The notes under the pieces: generated by a model | What the model saw: only the letters and a program-made list of their open reading frames with translations | The model's database searches: none | What the model was told of the DNA's origin: nothing | Program-made: the position numbers and the translations under genes | Assembly (NCBI GenBank): GCA_036571765.1 | Contig: BROE01000025.1 | Span: 6,058,918-6,122,917 of the forward strand | Origin: Plecoglossus altivelis | Taxonomy: Eukaryota; Chordata; Actinopteri; Osmeriformes; Plecoglossidae | Direction: 5' to 3' | Length of the DNA: 64,000 nucleotides | Shown here: piece after piece, positions 41,429-55,250 of the stretch | Numbering within the stretch: position 1 is the stretch's first letter | Layout of the letters: each line of letters opens with the position of its first letter

Positions 41429-44400
41429 CTCTCACCACACCCTCACAACAACAACTGAGCCACTGGGTAGGAAAACCTTGCCCACCATACCACACCATAT
41501 CTTCTCTGTTGGAAACAGACAGACTGATGGAGACATGCTAGAATCTGCATTTTCTAAACTACATTTTAAAATGGACACTTGTCCTTTGCAGCATTTCATG
41601 TAAAAACGACATAACATTAAATTGAACTGCCAATTCCTATAGCATTAACAGTATGGGTACGTACACATCTCTATGCAATTCACTGATATGCAAGTGTTAG
41701 TCATGTACATTTTTTGGTGTAAGAAGGGATAGTGTGGGAGAGGTTTGAAGAGGAAAAACGTGGCTGTAGATTGTGTTACCAAAACAAGATGGAAATTAAC
41801 ATCCACTTACCCCTAGAATACCCTAGCCATTAGAACCTCCCACATAAGTTTGAGTAATGAATAAGAAGGCTATGCTGTAATGAGGGGCTCTTCAATAGCC
41901 GTTCCCATTAAGCTACTCTGTTGTTACTCATTCCTATGCAGTTAAACGTAAAGTGTAGCCCTACCCCCCTCCGCCCCCTTCCTCCTCGATGCAAACCCCC
42001 CAACAGCAACAAGACAAAAATACAAAGAAATGGAAAAAGAGAATGATCTCGACTGCCTTCACATGCATGCACTTCCTAGCCATTCAAGATAAGGTTTCAT
42101 CTTTTTTTTTGTCGGCAAGATAAGGAATAGAAAGCAAACATATTACAGGACTCAAAATACCATATCTATAGCTCCCATTCCAGAGGCGTGTGATACATTC
42201 ACTCATGGCCTCTGATTCCTTCCATTCCTTGAGCAGCGGCTTCATACATACATCACTGCGCTGATAAAGATCACAGACAGAATTGGTAATACGCTGTGAA
42301 TGGGAGACTGTAACACTGATTAAATAACTCTAGTGGCACAGTAAAGTGCAGCCGGCCTGGACCGAGGCAGAGAGGACTTATCTTGGTTCTATTACGGGAA
42401 CCCACGGATGCTTTTGGGGGTTTCAAGTGATGCGCACAATTTCAAGCGCCAAGTGTTCACCGAGGAGGGATATCAAGGAAAACAGAGATGACCTTTGGTG
42501 ACCTCGGCTGGTAGATTTAGGTGCAGTGCTATAGGATGCAACGGTAAGCAATAGGAACCTGGCTAAAAAGGAGGAGGAGGAGGGGGGGGGGGTCTAGACG
42601 TACCAGGCCTGCCTGAACAGGACATTTCTGATGACACACGGCTTCTCTCCATCTCATTGGTTGCTTGAGAAGTTCCAACTTTCATTTCAAGCGTCACAGT
42701 TGAGGAATTTGAACACACGGTTAGCGACTGCTACAGTAGTTACTTTCTTCGCGAAAACAACTGGTTACTAATGTCATTTGAAGAGTCTACAGGGAGTTGT
42801 AACAGGACCATCAGAGGCACCGGAAGATGAGGAACATGTTCAGTCGGATCAGAGACTAAACAGATTCCATACAAGGTCCTGTAATGTACATGCTTGTTCT
42901 CATATCCACAAGAATCCTTCACCTATAACAGAATTGAATAAATTAAAACAGCGGGCATGTATCAAAGTATAAACTCTAACCTTGTATACCTTCGTGTGTC
43001 CTCACCAATCACGTGATCCTTCTGACATACTAGACAGTACAAATCTTGCGAAAACTACTAAGTCGGCCAATCCTACTTGTCGTTTTTCATTCGCTATATA
43101 CACAAATTGCAGATATATAAAGCGATATCTACAGAACTTCAGTGACAGTCTTTTGAAAAGACCCCTCGTGGAACTGTAGAATTCAAAACAGTTTTCAGAC
43201 GCATATTGGTATCGTATTTAAACAACAAACCTTTTCATCTTTGATCAAAATCCCACCATTAACAAATGTTTAAGATGACCGGACTACAGTGACGCGTATA
43301 AAACTCCAAAACACAATAGTAAAATATATAAACCAAGAGTGACACACAAAGTGGTCGTTGATTTATAGCTGCAGTGAGTTTGGTACCAGGATTTCATGTA
43401 TATTAGTGCCACAAATCTGGGTCCATTTAGCAGAGAGACGCTCGTGTATCACCCGTGCCACTCCGAACCAAGGTCAGCTCTTATTGCATCAATCTTTTCA
43501 GCAGAGGCTAGTTCACACAGCAGCAGGTTAGTAACTGTCGCAGCTGTAATAGAATCTTTTTTTCCCCTCTCCCGCTCTTCATCTTTCTCTTATCACGTGA
43601 AATATATATTCAACTTCTATTCTTTCCCTTACTCTCCCGTTCCTTTTTGCTTTATCTTGAAAACGTTCCTTGAACCCTATTCTTTTCTTGGGAGGCGTCG
43701 ACAACAGTAGCTCAGACTGTACGCCTCTCCGCTCTTATGACGGCTTCTGACAATAGCCTTACAACAGGGACATGACGGCGTTTACAGTCTCATATGGAAA
43801 GAGACCGTTTCTTACATGGTTACGTTTACAATAGGGTATTATTTGAAACCCCGCATTGTGAATGGGAATGAAGGGTGAATACTCAAGGCAAGACATAAAC
43901 AAGGCCCGCCAGCGGAGGAACAGAAAGTTAAAGAAGCTCATATAAAGCCCATATAGACGATTAAAACTTTGTTTTAAAGTTTTCATTGTATGCGAGAGTT
44001 AGACATATGCTGAGTCAGCTTCTGGCGTCCTGATTACTCATGCTGGACCATCACATACTTTAATAAATGAAGAAATAATAAAATCAATCATTTTAAATAG
44101 CACTTCCCCTATACTGGGCCATTTACGACGGGGAGAAAAAAAGAGGACTTTTAATTGATGAACTTGACCTGCTTTTCCCTGATAACAAATTTCATTTGTT
44201 CTATAAAAATTATGCTCAAGTGACATTATTTGACGGGATCTTTATCACCTGCAGAGTAAATAAGAGTAATTTATGCTGTTTAATTCTGAACACGGACCAT
44301 AAATCATTCTTCTATGGTATATTGCGGAGGGAGCGTTGATGAGGTAGAGCAGACCGGCTGATTGGGTTGTAAAGGTAGCTGTGTGAGACGCAGGAGGGAC

Positions 44401-45660
44401 AGCGAATGGCCAGCCCAGTCCCAACTGCTGTGCTGCTACGGGAGAGACATGAATATGAATGATGGATTATCTTCATCATAAAGTACATTTTCAAAGTGGT
44501 GAGGGGTAGACTTTTAAAGGAACAATAAAGCGCATGCCGTAAAACAAGGGTTTATTGCGGGTCAAGGAATATTCAGTGATCTTTGCAAATAGTACACGAG
44601 GGTAACTGTTACTTGTAGGGCCTTGTGGTGTTGTCGAAATCTTCACCCTTCGAGGATTCATCCTTCAGAACATCTGATCGCGGTGATTTAGTCAATTACG
44701 CGGCGCGACGTTCAATAGTAATTAATGGGGACTCGTTTGAGACCGGAAGGCTCGGTTGCGTTAAGAGTTTCTCTCCCCCTGTAGAGACTGAGACCAGACG
44801 TCAGTTCCTGGTTGAGCCTTCCCCTTCGCAGGCTGTCAGAGAGATGCCTTCTGACGAACACCAGGCGAAAGCGCTGTGGACATGACAGCTGTCAGTCTGC
44901 ACTCAATAACGGCGGAGCACAACAACTCGCTCCACGTGCGTTTGCTGCCGCGCCGTGCCAGATGGGAGGGAGGGCTTATACTTAACGTAGCGTTACAGTT
45001 CTGGATACACATGTTGTCTTTTACTGACAGCAGCTTAACATGCACGTACATTCAACAATTTAATTCATTTATTTCAACCGGTGTCAACTCAAACTGCAAA
45101 GTGTCCTGTGTGTATTTACACACAGCACATCAATCAATCCGATCAGTTGGTGAAAGCAAATAGAATTCTTATCATAGCTCAACAAACAGTTATCACAATC
45201 TCAGCCAAAGAAATCAGTTCAGTCCAAGTTTGCTTAAGGCTGCTACCAATACTGGAACATTCCAGTCCCCGAAGTTACTGTTACATCACTTGTCATGTTC
45301 AGGGTCTGGATGCCTGAGATCACATGGGTCTCTGTTGTGTCCAGGGGCCTTTATGAGTGCCTTCGATCCTTCCTTCACATGTCATTAGTGGTTTCTCTGC
45401 AGAGAGGAGGAGGCCTCATCCAGAATGAGAGGCTCTTCCCTCTCCTCTAACGACACACGACACAACGCCAATAAGTATACTGATAATTCTGCCCATTTGT
45501 TTTCCGCAATGCAGTTAACGAGCTTTATTAAACAGAGGACATTGTAAAACCCCTTTGTTCATTTTTTATCATTTGCTTTGATTAGGGTGTGATGGCGCCT
45601 CCCTTGAGTGGAAGCTGGCTCTCACCCAGTCACACAGGGAAGTTTCAGAGCAGTGGAGAT
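41429..45660. promoter_or_regulatory. Long complex AT-rich block; strong candidate element at 43750-44480
   Basis: About 4.2 kb almost free of simple repeats, except a GGA/G run near 42570-42593. The segment 43750-44480 is dense in homeodomain words and has a PBX/HOX-like ATCAATCA at 44083-44090; another lies at 45129-45136. No exon was recognised on either strand. Confidence 0.4.
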
Positions 45661-45669
45661 AGTCTCAAT

Positions 45670-45794
45670 CAATCTCTCTACCTCTTTCTCCATCTCTCTC
45701 CATCTACCCGCCCTTCTCTCTCACTCTCTCTCTTCCTCCATCTCTCTCCATCTCCCCCCTTCTCTTTCTCTCTCTCTCCATCTCTGTCCATCTC

Positions 45795-45837
<43 letters not shown>

Positions 45838-46016
45838 TCTCTCCATTTCTCCATCTCTCCATCTACCCCCTTCTCTCTCTCTCTCTCTCTCTCTCCCTCT
45901 CTATCCATCTCCTCTCTCTCTCTCACTCTCTCTCTCCATCTCTCTCCATCTACCCCCCTTCTCTCTCTCTCTTTCCATCTCTGTCCATCTCCTCTCTCTC
46001 TCTCTTTCTCTCAGTG
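45670..46016. repeat. CT microsatellite with CCATCT interruptions
   Basis: About 350 nt of CTCTCTC and CATCTCTCCATCT units. The open frames of 82 to 194 codons are artefacts. Confidence 0.95.
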
Positions 46017-47989
46017 GTTCTAACTGCCTGGCGTCTGTGAGTGGGACAGAGGAGAACTTCTTAGCACGTCTGGACATGGGGATTGGCCCTGGTCATCCCC
46101 TCGGTCGTCCCCTCGGTCGTCCCCGGCACGCTGAACTGTTTGTGTTCAGCCAGGAACAGCTGTCCTCCCAATTCACCATTTATCTTCCCTGATCTGCTCT
46201 GACCTTTTCAAGCTTAGACTTGTGACAGCTTCCAGATACAGCCAGTCAAACCTCACTGGAAGCCAACTATCACACACGCAACTGTCAGAGAGTGGACTGA
46301 AACATCCACATGGCCCAGCACACTGGCCTAGCCTCGCTCGCTCGCTCTCTCTCTCTTCTCCCCCCTCTCCCTCTCCCTCTCTCTCTGTACCTCTCTCTCC
46401 TTCTGTCTCTCTCTCTGTACCTCCCCATAAATCTCTCCATCACCCGACAGCTGGGAGGAGGCCACAGCAGCCCTGGTTGTGAGGAATGGAGGCAGTGATG
46501 TCTCAGACAGTTCCCCACCTCAGCCTGTCCCCCCCTCCCTCCCCCCTTTCCCCCTCCTCCCCCCTCCTTCCCCTCGCTGGCAAAGGTGGGGAGTCACCGA
46601 TGACGGGGAGCTTCAGAAGGGAGGCGATCTTCATCACGTCGCTTTTCAAAGCCGACAATTGACACGGGGGCTCCGATAGGTGAGAGCCCCACCTTGATAT
46701 CCGTCAACAACCGAGACTCCTGAAAGCAACTTTATATGGAAACCAAGAAGGTCGTCTGAAGTTCGCGAGATAAAGTCGTTGACAACTGTGAGACGGGATA
46801 GGGCGACGCGTTGACAAGCAGGCAGTGCTTTTAAAGTGCTGTTTTTAAGCAGAACGCCACTACTTGATGCATTTTCGTTGGCCGCAAAGGATGCAGGGTA
46901 AAAATGGACCAAGCTGCCCAAAAATTAGCCGAATCATCTCCCTCAGCCGCCTGTATTTGTGACAAATATTTCCGTCGAGATTTGAAACCTCACATCTCCA
47001 GCTCGTATCTGTCAGCTTTGCTCAGCGCAACTTCAGACAGACGCCGACATCACAGTGCCTTCCGCCCTGTGTTGTGGCTGTGCTGTGGGCCAGCTGACAC
47101 TGTGATGTGGGTTACCGTTCGGGAGCATGGGGATGTTTACCCGTCTCTGTGTGAGGGAGATGACAGCGCGACACTGCGCTACTGTCTACGGGGTGTGGCG
47201 CTCGCATCCTGCGCCCGTTCAAAGGCCTTATCTCTCGCTCAAACTGACAGGGCTGAATTAGCACTGGTTACAGTGTGCGAGGCCTTGGAGGGACTGGCGG
47301 ACCACTGCGTGACAGACATGAAGGGGATGACATACATTTAACCGATGGTCTACTGACCCTGAGGTGACCGGAGGGGTTTGAGGGCTAGTACGCTGTTTAC
47401 ACTACACTTGTCTTTAGAAATCCCCCCCCGTAATAGACGGGCCGAATCAGTCGGTGTCTTCACAGGACGGGACGGTCAGGCGATGTTGGGGTTGAACGCG
47501 GAGCATTTCTAAAGCCTGATGATGCCGACTTTGAAGGACGGGTGGTTAGCTTGGGCTCTCCTTGGTGATAAGTTTGCGTTTGAGAAGACCTTGGTTTAAT
47601 CCATTAGGGGGGATGGAAAACATGGTTATATTCTCCAGTCTGGGCTAATGAGGGTTTTCTCAGGGAACAGTCCATATTCTTAAACTGCCGAGGAGATCCA
47701 GATGTGTAAGTAGGCTAATGACTGACTGGCTAACAAAGAATAATGGCCTCCCATTCTTGAGCAGGAATATAAGTCACCTTCTGCGAGGCAATGGACAGAA
47801 ATCATAGTTGCAGCTAAACCTAAATAATTTAAAACATGAAATGAATGAATGATATCAGAATAATTCCCTTTTCACATTCCACATTTTAACCATTTTGCAC
47901 CTATTAATCTCCAGTTCAATACAAACATTATGCCATACCACTGTCCATGCCAAGGTGATGCCTTTGATCTTTATTTGTATGGACAGTGA
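46017..47989. other. Intergenic, includes short CT repeats and an unsupported 145-codon frame
   Basis: TCGTCCCCTCGG triplication near 46097-46125, CT repeat at 46336-46430, C/T-rich tract at 46525-46580. The frame at 46904-47341 shows no family signature. Other parts are complex DNA without an identified gene. Confidence 0.45.
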
Positions 47990-48009
47990 AGATTAACAAG
48001 GTGCAGGAG

Positions 48010-48290
48010 GAGATTTGTGTCCCAGGAGAGAGGGGTGAGGGAGAAGAGGCTTTGGGGACGGGTGAGGGAGGAGAGGAGGGGCCCAAGGGAGTAGGGGTGT
48101 CGGGGGGTGACAGGTGTAGCTCACGTGCAAGGGGCCCAGGGAAAAGAGGTGAGGGAGGGGAGTCCCAGGGGAGAGGGGTAAGGGAGAAGCCCAGGGGAGA
48201 GGGGTAAGGGAGGAGAGGAGGGGCCCAAGGGAGAGTGGGGTGGCAGGGGTGACAGGCACGGCTCATGGGCGAGGGGCGAGGGAAGGAGCG
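48010..48290. repeat. G-rich imperfect minisatellite
   Basis: Recurring GGGGAGAGGGGTAAGGGAGG and GGGCCCAAGGGAG words in about 35-40 bp units on the + strand. Confidence 0.8.
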
Positions 48291-49139
48291 GCGTAGCTGA
48301 CGCGTTCCTCTGCCTTGAGGAAGAGCGGAGCTGACAGAGGCCACCTCTAGAGAGCCCTCCCTCCCCGTCAGCGGGCTGAGGAGAACAGGCAAGGTCTGTC
48401 ACGGTTCCCCTCTTCCAGCGGAGCCCCCACACCATGTCCCTCCCACCTTAAACACCTCGAGTCACATCGGCGCGGCTCCCAGCCCCACCGCATGCTCCCA
48501 GCCTCATTGGCAATGCATGCTCAACCCCCTGCTCAACCTTCTGCTCTTCCCCTTCACCTCTCTGCAGTTTAGCAGCCTGACAGACGCATCTCTGGCCTTC
48601 CCTCCGTGCTCAGCCGTAAGCTGGGCATGTGATGGTCATGCAGTGTACCGTACGTGCTCCATAGCATACCTGCTTAGCAGGAGCCTTGCTCTGTGCGATC
48701 AGATAGGCCTGCTGGTTATAACTTCCCTCTATGAGACTGGGCAGGAACACTCTGGCTGGAATTCTTTTGACTGCGTCTGGACAACCAATTTGACTTGTTA
48801 CCTTTGTAAATTGAAATTCCTTCACCTGCCCTCTTTGAACAAGGGCCATCAGTTTTAATTTTCCGAACTCTCTTTTGACCGTCAGAATTAGGCGAGAGTG
48901 GAAGGGAGTGGGGGAGAGAGATTGGGAGGGACAGGGGGGTTGAGAGAGAGAGTGAGGGGGTGTGTGGAGAGATAAAGAGGAAGAAAGAGAGAGAGGAGAG
49001 AAAGAGAGTGTGGGGGGGTGAGAGATAAAGAGTAAGAAAGAGAGAGAGAGGAGAGAGAGACATTCTAAGTTTGATCTGTTCTGCAAAATGCTGTTATCTC
49101 GGTCCGATGTCAAGAACTCTATCTCTCTTTTTTTTCCAG
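48291..49139. promoter_or_regulatory. Complex sequence then GA-rich tract, ending in a splice-acceptor-like tract
   Basis: The segment 48730-48890 looks like conserved non-coding DNA (AATTTGACTTGTTACCTTTG). A GA-rich tract follows at 48895-49060. A strong pyrimidine tract and TTTTTCCAG end at 49139. Confidence 0.35.
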
Positions 49140-49187
49140 GTGACAAGCACAAGACGAGAGATAAGATTGGAAAAGAATCCCACTCCG
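49140..49187 (+). other. Candidate 48-bp cassette exon, gene unknown
   Basis: A strong acceptor (CTCTCTTTTTTTTCCAG) and a strong donor (CCG|GTGAGTAAAT) bound 48 bp. Phase 1-1 reading gives DKHKTRDKIGKESHS, hydrophilic and basic; phase 0 is also open (VTSTRREIRLEKNPTP) and the third frame has a stop at once. The length is a multiple of 3, as in cassette microexons. I recognise no family and saw no neighbouring exon. Confidence 0.3.
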
Positions 49188-52100
49188 GTGAGTAAATAAA
49201 TAATCAATACTCATCTAAATGTAAATGAGAAAGTAGCCTCTTTGATAGGAGGAGTTTTATCAACCAACCCATTTTCTATAGGCGCTCACAGAGACCCAAC
49301 CAAATCACCATCACTCAGCTCCCATGTAATGGATAAGGAAGAAAGAGAGGGTGGTGGTGAGGGGGTGGGTGGGACCGGAAGTGTGAATGGGTCATCTGAG
49401 ATCAGCACAGTTCAGAGGACGTGGCACCTCAACTGCTGTTCTGAGGAGTGTTTCGCACCGACAGCTTGATTACACATTCCGCATATTGAGTTAACACTTC
49501 TGATGTCTTGGCAATATTTTGGATCGCGCGAGTCCAGAAAGCACCGTCCGGTCTCCCCGCTGATCTAATCAAATCCTCAAATGTTATTCTAGTCTTCCTC
49601 ATTGCATCAGATTTTACTTCATAACTCATGGATGTCAATAATACAAGCTATTACGTGGCAGTGTACTCAGTAACAGAATTTTCCTGTTTGAAATGCATGC
49701 AGTATTGATTTTACGTTTTCTGGGTCTGGAAGGCCAAGCAACATGGCCAAGGTAGGTTTCGCTCTTTCGTCAGCAATGTTAAACCGGAGTACAGTAATGC
49801 CACCAGATAATTGAAAAGATAGCGAAACTGTATTCTTATAAGTAGTAACATTATAGCAAAAGATAATGCAGAGAAAGACCGCCTTCAGAGTTCAGGTAGA
49901 TGCACCGTCTAAAACGCCTGTGATGAATGTTCATAGATAATGTATTGATTGAAAACAGAGGATCTGGATGGTGTAGGGTGCTGGATGCCGAAGGCAGCGT
50001 AAAAGAGAAGGAGACAGTCTTGTCTAGAGATGTTCCGCTAGACTTCTGGGAAGGCAAGGTCTTGTGTTTTCGCTGAGTGCTAAACACAGAGTGACAGGAC
50101 TGAAAGGGAGCTCAGAGCCTAAACCCAGGCAGGCTGTAAAATAGTTAGACTTCTCACCATTTCTGCAATACAGCTAAGTGACACAAGGAAGGGCCAATGA
50201 CGTTAGGAAGCTTCCAGAATACCTGTCGGCCTGACACCATTCATTTAGAATCAGGATCCCGCGAATATCCTGTCGAATTGTCCGTGTCGAGTTATCTGTT
50301 TAAGCTTCTAACAAATGGGATTGTTTAGGTTATGTTTTAGGGACGCTGTCAAATTCACTCATCTTTACCATCACTGTCATCCTAGAAAACAATATTGTTA
50401 TATTATGATCCGGACTCAGTTTCATAGAATGACAACACGTTTAAGTTCCTCAAAATTGAACACAAACACACCTAGAATTTCATCAGGTAGCTTTAGATCC
50501 ACTGGTAAACACACCGTAGGACAGGAGCTGGAATGGAATGAGAAAAGATGGGCGTCTGGAAACATCTGCCTGGGACCTGTCAACCTTGTCCCACATGTCC
50601 TTCTCGTACTCCCTGCCATGTCTCCCCCTCCTCCCCTACCCATAGAGGGGAGGAGGAGAATGCGTAGCCTGCCTCAACATCTGCCCAAGACGTGCTGAAG
50701 TTTCCTGCCTCTCTACAAAGCGGCGAGGGGATTCGTGGGACGCGTAGACGAGCTGGGAGATGAGAAATCAGGATGAACATCCTCAGAATTATAAAATCTC
50801 CAATCAAACGCCTGAGGAAATGTAAACAGGTAGTTCTGGAAAAAGTCTGACTTCAGGATGAGATTGAAGTCCGGTTAATACTTTAGTAAAATTACTTTTG
50901 TGCTGTTAAAAAAAAGAAACCAGCCCAAATCAATGCATACAAAACCTTTCAATTCCAAACAATCAATGGCAAACATGCACTTGTGCACCACAGTCCGTGT
51001 CTGGCTAGTGTAACTCTACCCGTAATGAGTTTGGAAGGAGAACTGTTATATCTAGCCAAGAATGCATCCGTTTCGTTGTGTGTTGTCTGGGACTGGCAGA
51101 GGAAAGCTTTTCACGGTGTATGAGTCTTCTAGTTCCCTTCCCAGAGGCCTTCAGAACTAACCTCCCAGGTCCCAGGGGATGCAGGTCTGTCCTTTTAATG
51201 TACCGTAAGACGACAGCGCTCCTCAGAAGTAGATGTTGCAGAGACAGCCTAGGAAACATAAAGGGGATTATTCAGCAACCGTTTTTTTCCCTTCTAATTA
51301 CGTGTCTCAATAGGTGTGAAACGCTCCCAGATGTTCGCGACTGAGAACGGGACGATGAACTCTTTGAACGTCGCTACGATTCATTCACATCTCAAGCCAG
51401 CAACTTGGAAAACCAAACATTTACATTTCCCTACGTTCAATGGCCGATAATGATTATTGTCTTTAATTGTATAATGACACAATAACATGCGCTGCTGAGT
51501 GAGGTCAGACAGACATGAGAATGTGGACTTAGGTGACATTGCCAAACAAGCCTGGAGTCAAACACACGGCTCTGACACGTTCGTATCTTAGCCAGCCAGC
51601 GCATGGGAGTAGCTCCGCTCGTTTCTCAACCTTAATCCGCTCTCGGGGGATTTGTCGATGATTTCCAAAACCAACTCAAACTTTGCACGCAAAAAACACA
51701 CAGAAATGTAGCAAATGAAATCTTGACAGCGTAGTGCAAACCTAAGAATATTCTACCTCAACTGTTTCTAGTTTAAAACGGGCAGATATCTTTCTAGAGA
51801 AGCTTAGACTGGTTCATGATAGGACCCCTTAACCATATAAACAACATGATGCCCTGCTTTGTTCTGGTTCTACGTTTGACGTTAAGTTAAGATGCATGTT
51901 AATTTGTCCTGTGTACCATGTCTAGGACTGGTGATTCAAGGGAACATTCACGACAACCATTGGTCTACTGACGTTCTCTGACTGATATAAATACATAGTT
52001 TCACATGTATGATGATTAACAGCAAAGGTACAGAGGAGTAGAACAACAACAATAGCTTCATTCTCGTCTCACTTTCATTGTTGCTCACTTGCACATTTCC

Positions 52101-53400
52101 AACTACCGGGTTTTTCACCAACCCCCCTTTGGTCAGACCATCGAGCCTTCATCAGTTAGCGTTGTCAACTCAATTTTCCAATGGTAATCGACGATCTGGC
52201 TCCTTTTCAGAAGCGTCATCTGATCCTGCCGGTAGGTGACAAGGCCGCACCTCTTCTCCGCACCTCCTCCTTCAATTACAGCCTTCGACAGCTGCCCGCC
52301 TCACGTGTGGCGCAGACCAGGAGAGAATGGTTCCGTGCAGACTCGCGGCTCCAGCGCCGAACACCTTGAAGTTTTCCTAACATCAACGGCCCTCTTCCAT
52401 GTTTCGACGTGTGGACAGTTTAACTTGCTTTTCACATGGACAGAGAACTAAATCCAGTCACTGAAATTTACTGATATAAGGCAGTAGATCTCGCACCAGA
52501 GAGCAGAGATACCAGGTGAACCAGTAGGAGGCATGGCTGCTGAACAACTGGACCAGGAGGGTTTGGTGATGAGAGAAATGGGACTAGGAGGTGATTTGGT
52601 TGGTACCAGAGGGCAGGGAGCTAGAAGACAATAGACAAAAATGAGGACGACTGTGCATCAGTGACAGTAAGATAATTATGGAACGTCTACTGAAAATACA
52701 CAGACCATAGTGACAACCCACTGGAGTACGGCAGCAACATAACATTGTAAAAAAGGAGCTTTTCAATAAAGCATATCTGCCACTCTGAATATAGAGAGCC
52801 AACTTTGGCAAGTATTCTCTGTAGAGTTAGCCTATCTGCAAGCCTTTCTGTATTTCCAAGTAATTGAGAATTTTGCCTCAGGCGGTGTTGCGTTACTGGT
52901 CATGAGAGACCTACGTTCGAATGGCTTCATGGAGCAGATCAACAGGAAGAAGGTTCTTTTCAATACTGCATTACACGGCGAAGGTGTGTTCGCTTTCTTC
53001 TCGCATGGTGACGATAGGTAAACAAGGTAGGCGACAGACAAAGCACTCCTTCTATTCCTCTCTCTATCATCCTACACGCAACAGAGTCGCTGGGTTTGAG
53101 ATGAACATTCATTATGAATGTCTCTTAAAGGAAAAGGGCAGGAGGGCCGTCTCAAAGGAGATGCTTCGTGCAAGTGTAAACGCTGGTGACTAGCGTGCTC
53201 AGGGTGAACACACAACAGCTGGCGTCATAATATTCATCACCATCATCCTCCACCAGCCAAGAGGACATACTGAGACTGCAGTCGGAATCCAGGCTGCAGA
53301 GACGACCCTGTTACACGGGGAAGTTTGGGAGCCGCGGTTCTCTCTTAGTCCCACTTGTAAATCAAAGTTGGTTTTTCGGAAAAAAACAACAACAGAGAAA
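49188..53400. other. Long complex AT-rich block, no gene seen
   Basis: About 4.2 kb with few simple repeats and many TAAT/ATTA words. No exon with a recognisable protein family was found on either strand. It could hold regulatory elements or deep intronic DNA. Confidence 0.4.
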
Positions 53401-53830
53401 CGTGGATGCCGCGGCGGAGCGCTCCCCCCACCCCGCGCACGGGAGGAGGGGTTGTCGTTGGGGCAGAGCAGACCTTGTGCAGAACAGTGATGCAGAGCCT
53501 TCATTACCGGGCAGCCTCGGCCCCCCGGTCCATCCACGCTGTGGTTTATGACGCTGACACGCGCAGTAATGACGGTTTCGCTTTGCTTCATGTCCGCGGC
53601 GGGCGCTCTGACACAGGACACGCCGACACACACCAGGTGGAACGCCCTCAGCCCGTGACGCCGCGAATCCCAACCGAGTCGCCGTCTTCGCTCGCCGTTG
53701 GCTCAAACTCGCATTCCCAAAACCGGCCCACGCCGAACGAGCGCGGAAGCGGCGTCTGAAGTGACGTGGCGTCTGTCTCCATAGCCGGTAGATCTTCAAG
53801 AGCGGCTCGGGCTGACCCATTCAAAGGATC
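53401..53830. other. CpG-richer segment with overlapping unsupported open frames
   Basis: GC- and CpG-richer than its surroundings, which lengthens chance open frames: 53406-53759 on +, 53362-53820 on -. No family signature is visible in either. It could be a small CpG island, but no adjacent transcript is evident. Confidence 0.3.
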
Positions 53831-55250
53831 CACTTCTGAAAAGCCTCCGCTGAAGGGTGAACAGCAGAGAGTGAAGAGAGTGATCAGACATATCAAGATG
53901 GCCCCCAGGGGCTTGGGAGAGCTGAGGAGTTGGGAGCAGTTAAGTCCCAGCTGACAGTGGAACACGGCAGCTGTCAGTAAGAGGGAGAGTCAGACGCCAG
54001 TCCTTTCTTTTGTGTTCAAATATAAACACGCACCACCGCATTACAGCAAGTTGCTTTCAATTACAGCTTGTCAACCTTCTCATTTAGTTCCACGTTGCTG
54101 AGGGACTGATTCAGTCTTCTCCCATATGGGATGAGAGAAGATGTGAGACTGGGAAAGGTCATTTGAACAGCTCCATTCAAATTTGATGTAGATGGTTAAG
54201 ATTCTGCATTTTGTAGCCTAGGGGTATATGGTGCGTGCTGTTAAATTCTTTAAGAAGGCTTTTAGGAACACAGAGAATCCAAATAAAGGCTTCTCCAGAA
54301 GAGGCTTTGAAAACCTCCTTCGACTCTTATTGCTCAAACAAAGGGAATTCATGTTGAAAGCCCCAAATCTTTCTAAAGCGTAACAGACGTACAAGTCTGC
54401 TCAATCCTCTATGTAAATAAAACAGAAGCGAGTCGTCGTAGCCTGTGTTATGTACACACCGTATCTCCCGGAAACACATTGGGATAACAGTGGGCTTTCA
54501 TGCCTCCGCAGGAGTTTGCCATTCCTACAAAAAAAAGCCAATTTTCTGTTTACATTGCAAGCTTGAATCGAGTGTGCGCGCGTGCGAGCGAGGGTATTGT
54601 GCACATCAAATTACCATAATAGGCGGCAACTGAGTCTGCTAATGTGGCTTTTTGGATGATGGGATGCAAAGAGCTGGAGGGGAGAAACAGACAATCGCCG
54701 GAAATCACAGAAGAATCCTGCTATTTACTTGTTTTGGTCCCCCCCCCCCCGTCGCCTTGTTTAGTACATGGGTGAGCAGCCACCCTGCGAGAGGAGAGGT
54801 TACCCCCACATCTGGAGAAATGAGTTTGACCCTCTCAAAGGGCACAGGAAGTTGCCCCCGAAAGCTGCAAACAAAAGCAGCCGAGGCGAGCGCGAGCCCT
54901 GAGCACCATTCATCGCTGCTAATGACTTGTTCATTAAGAGTGATGATGGATAAAGACTTCTCACGCTGAGATGAAATCAAGATTTATATGCGTTGTTTCC
55001 TCACCCAACTTGTGGGAAGATCATCATCATTTAATTCTATCTCTGCGGCCGGTGATGGGCATCCAGAGAGCGGGCTATCAAACGGTGCAGTCAGCTGGCA
55101 AAATCCAAAACGTGCCGTTGGCACATCTGGAGCGCTCCGCCGCAGCTGAGGGTGAGCAATGGCTGCTGGCAGGAAGCCAAATGACAGCAGAGACGCTTCA
55201 GGACTCTACTGGCTCCACCCCGGCTTCTCCTCGTTTAGACCATCATCATT
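53831..55250. promoter_or_regulatory. Complex block, candidate regulatory DNA
   Basis: Non-repetitive sequence apart from a C-run at 54741-54750. Stretches at 54050-54330 and 54440-55080 have the texture of non-coding regulatory DNA. No gene was seen. Confidence 0.3.

Noticed and set aside
46904..47341. 145-codon open frame starting with Met
   Set aside because: A frame this long is expected several times by chance in 64 kb of about 50% GC on both strands. It has no recognised motif and no promoter or splice context.
53362..53820. Overlapping 117- and 152-codon frames on opposite strands
   Set aside because: They sit in a CpG-richer patch where stops are rare; neither shows a family signature.
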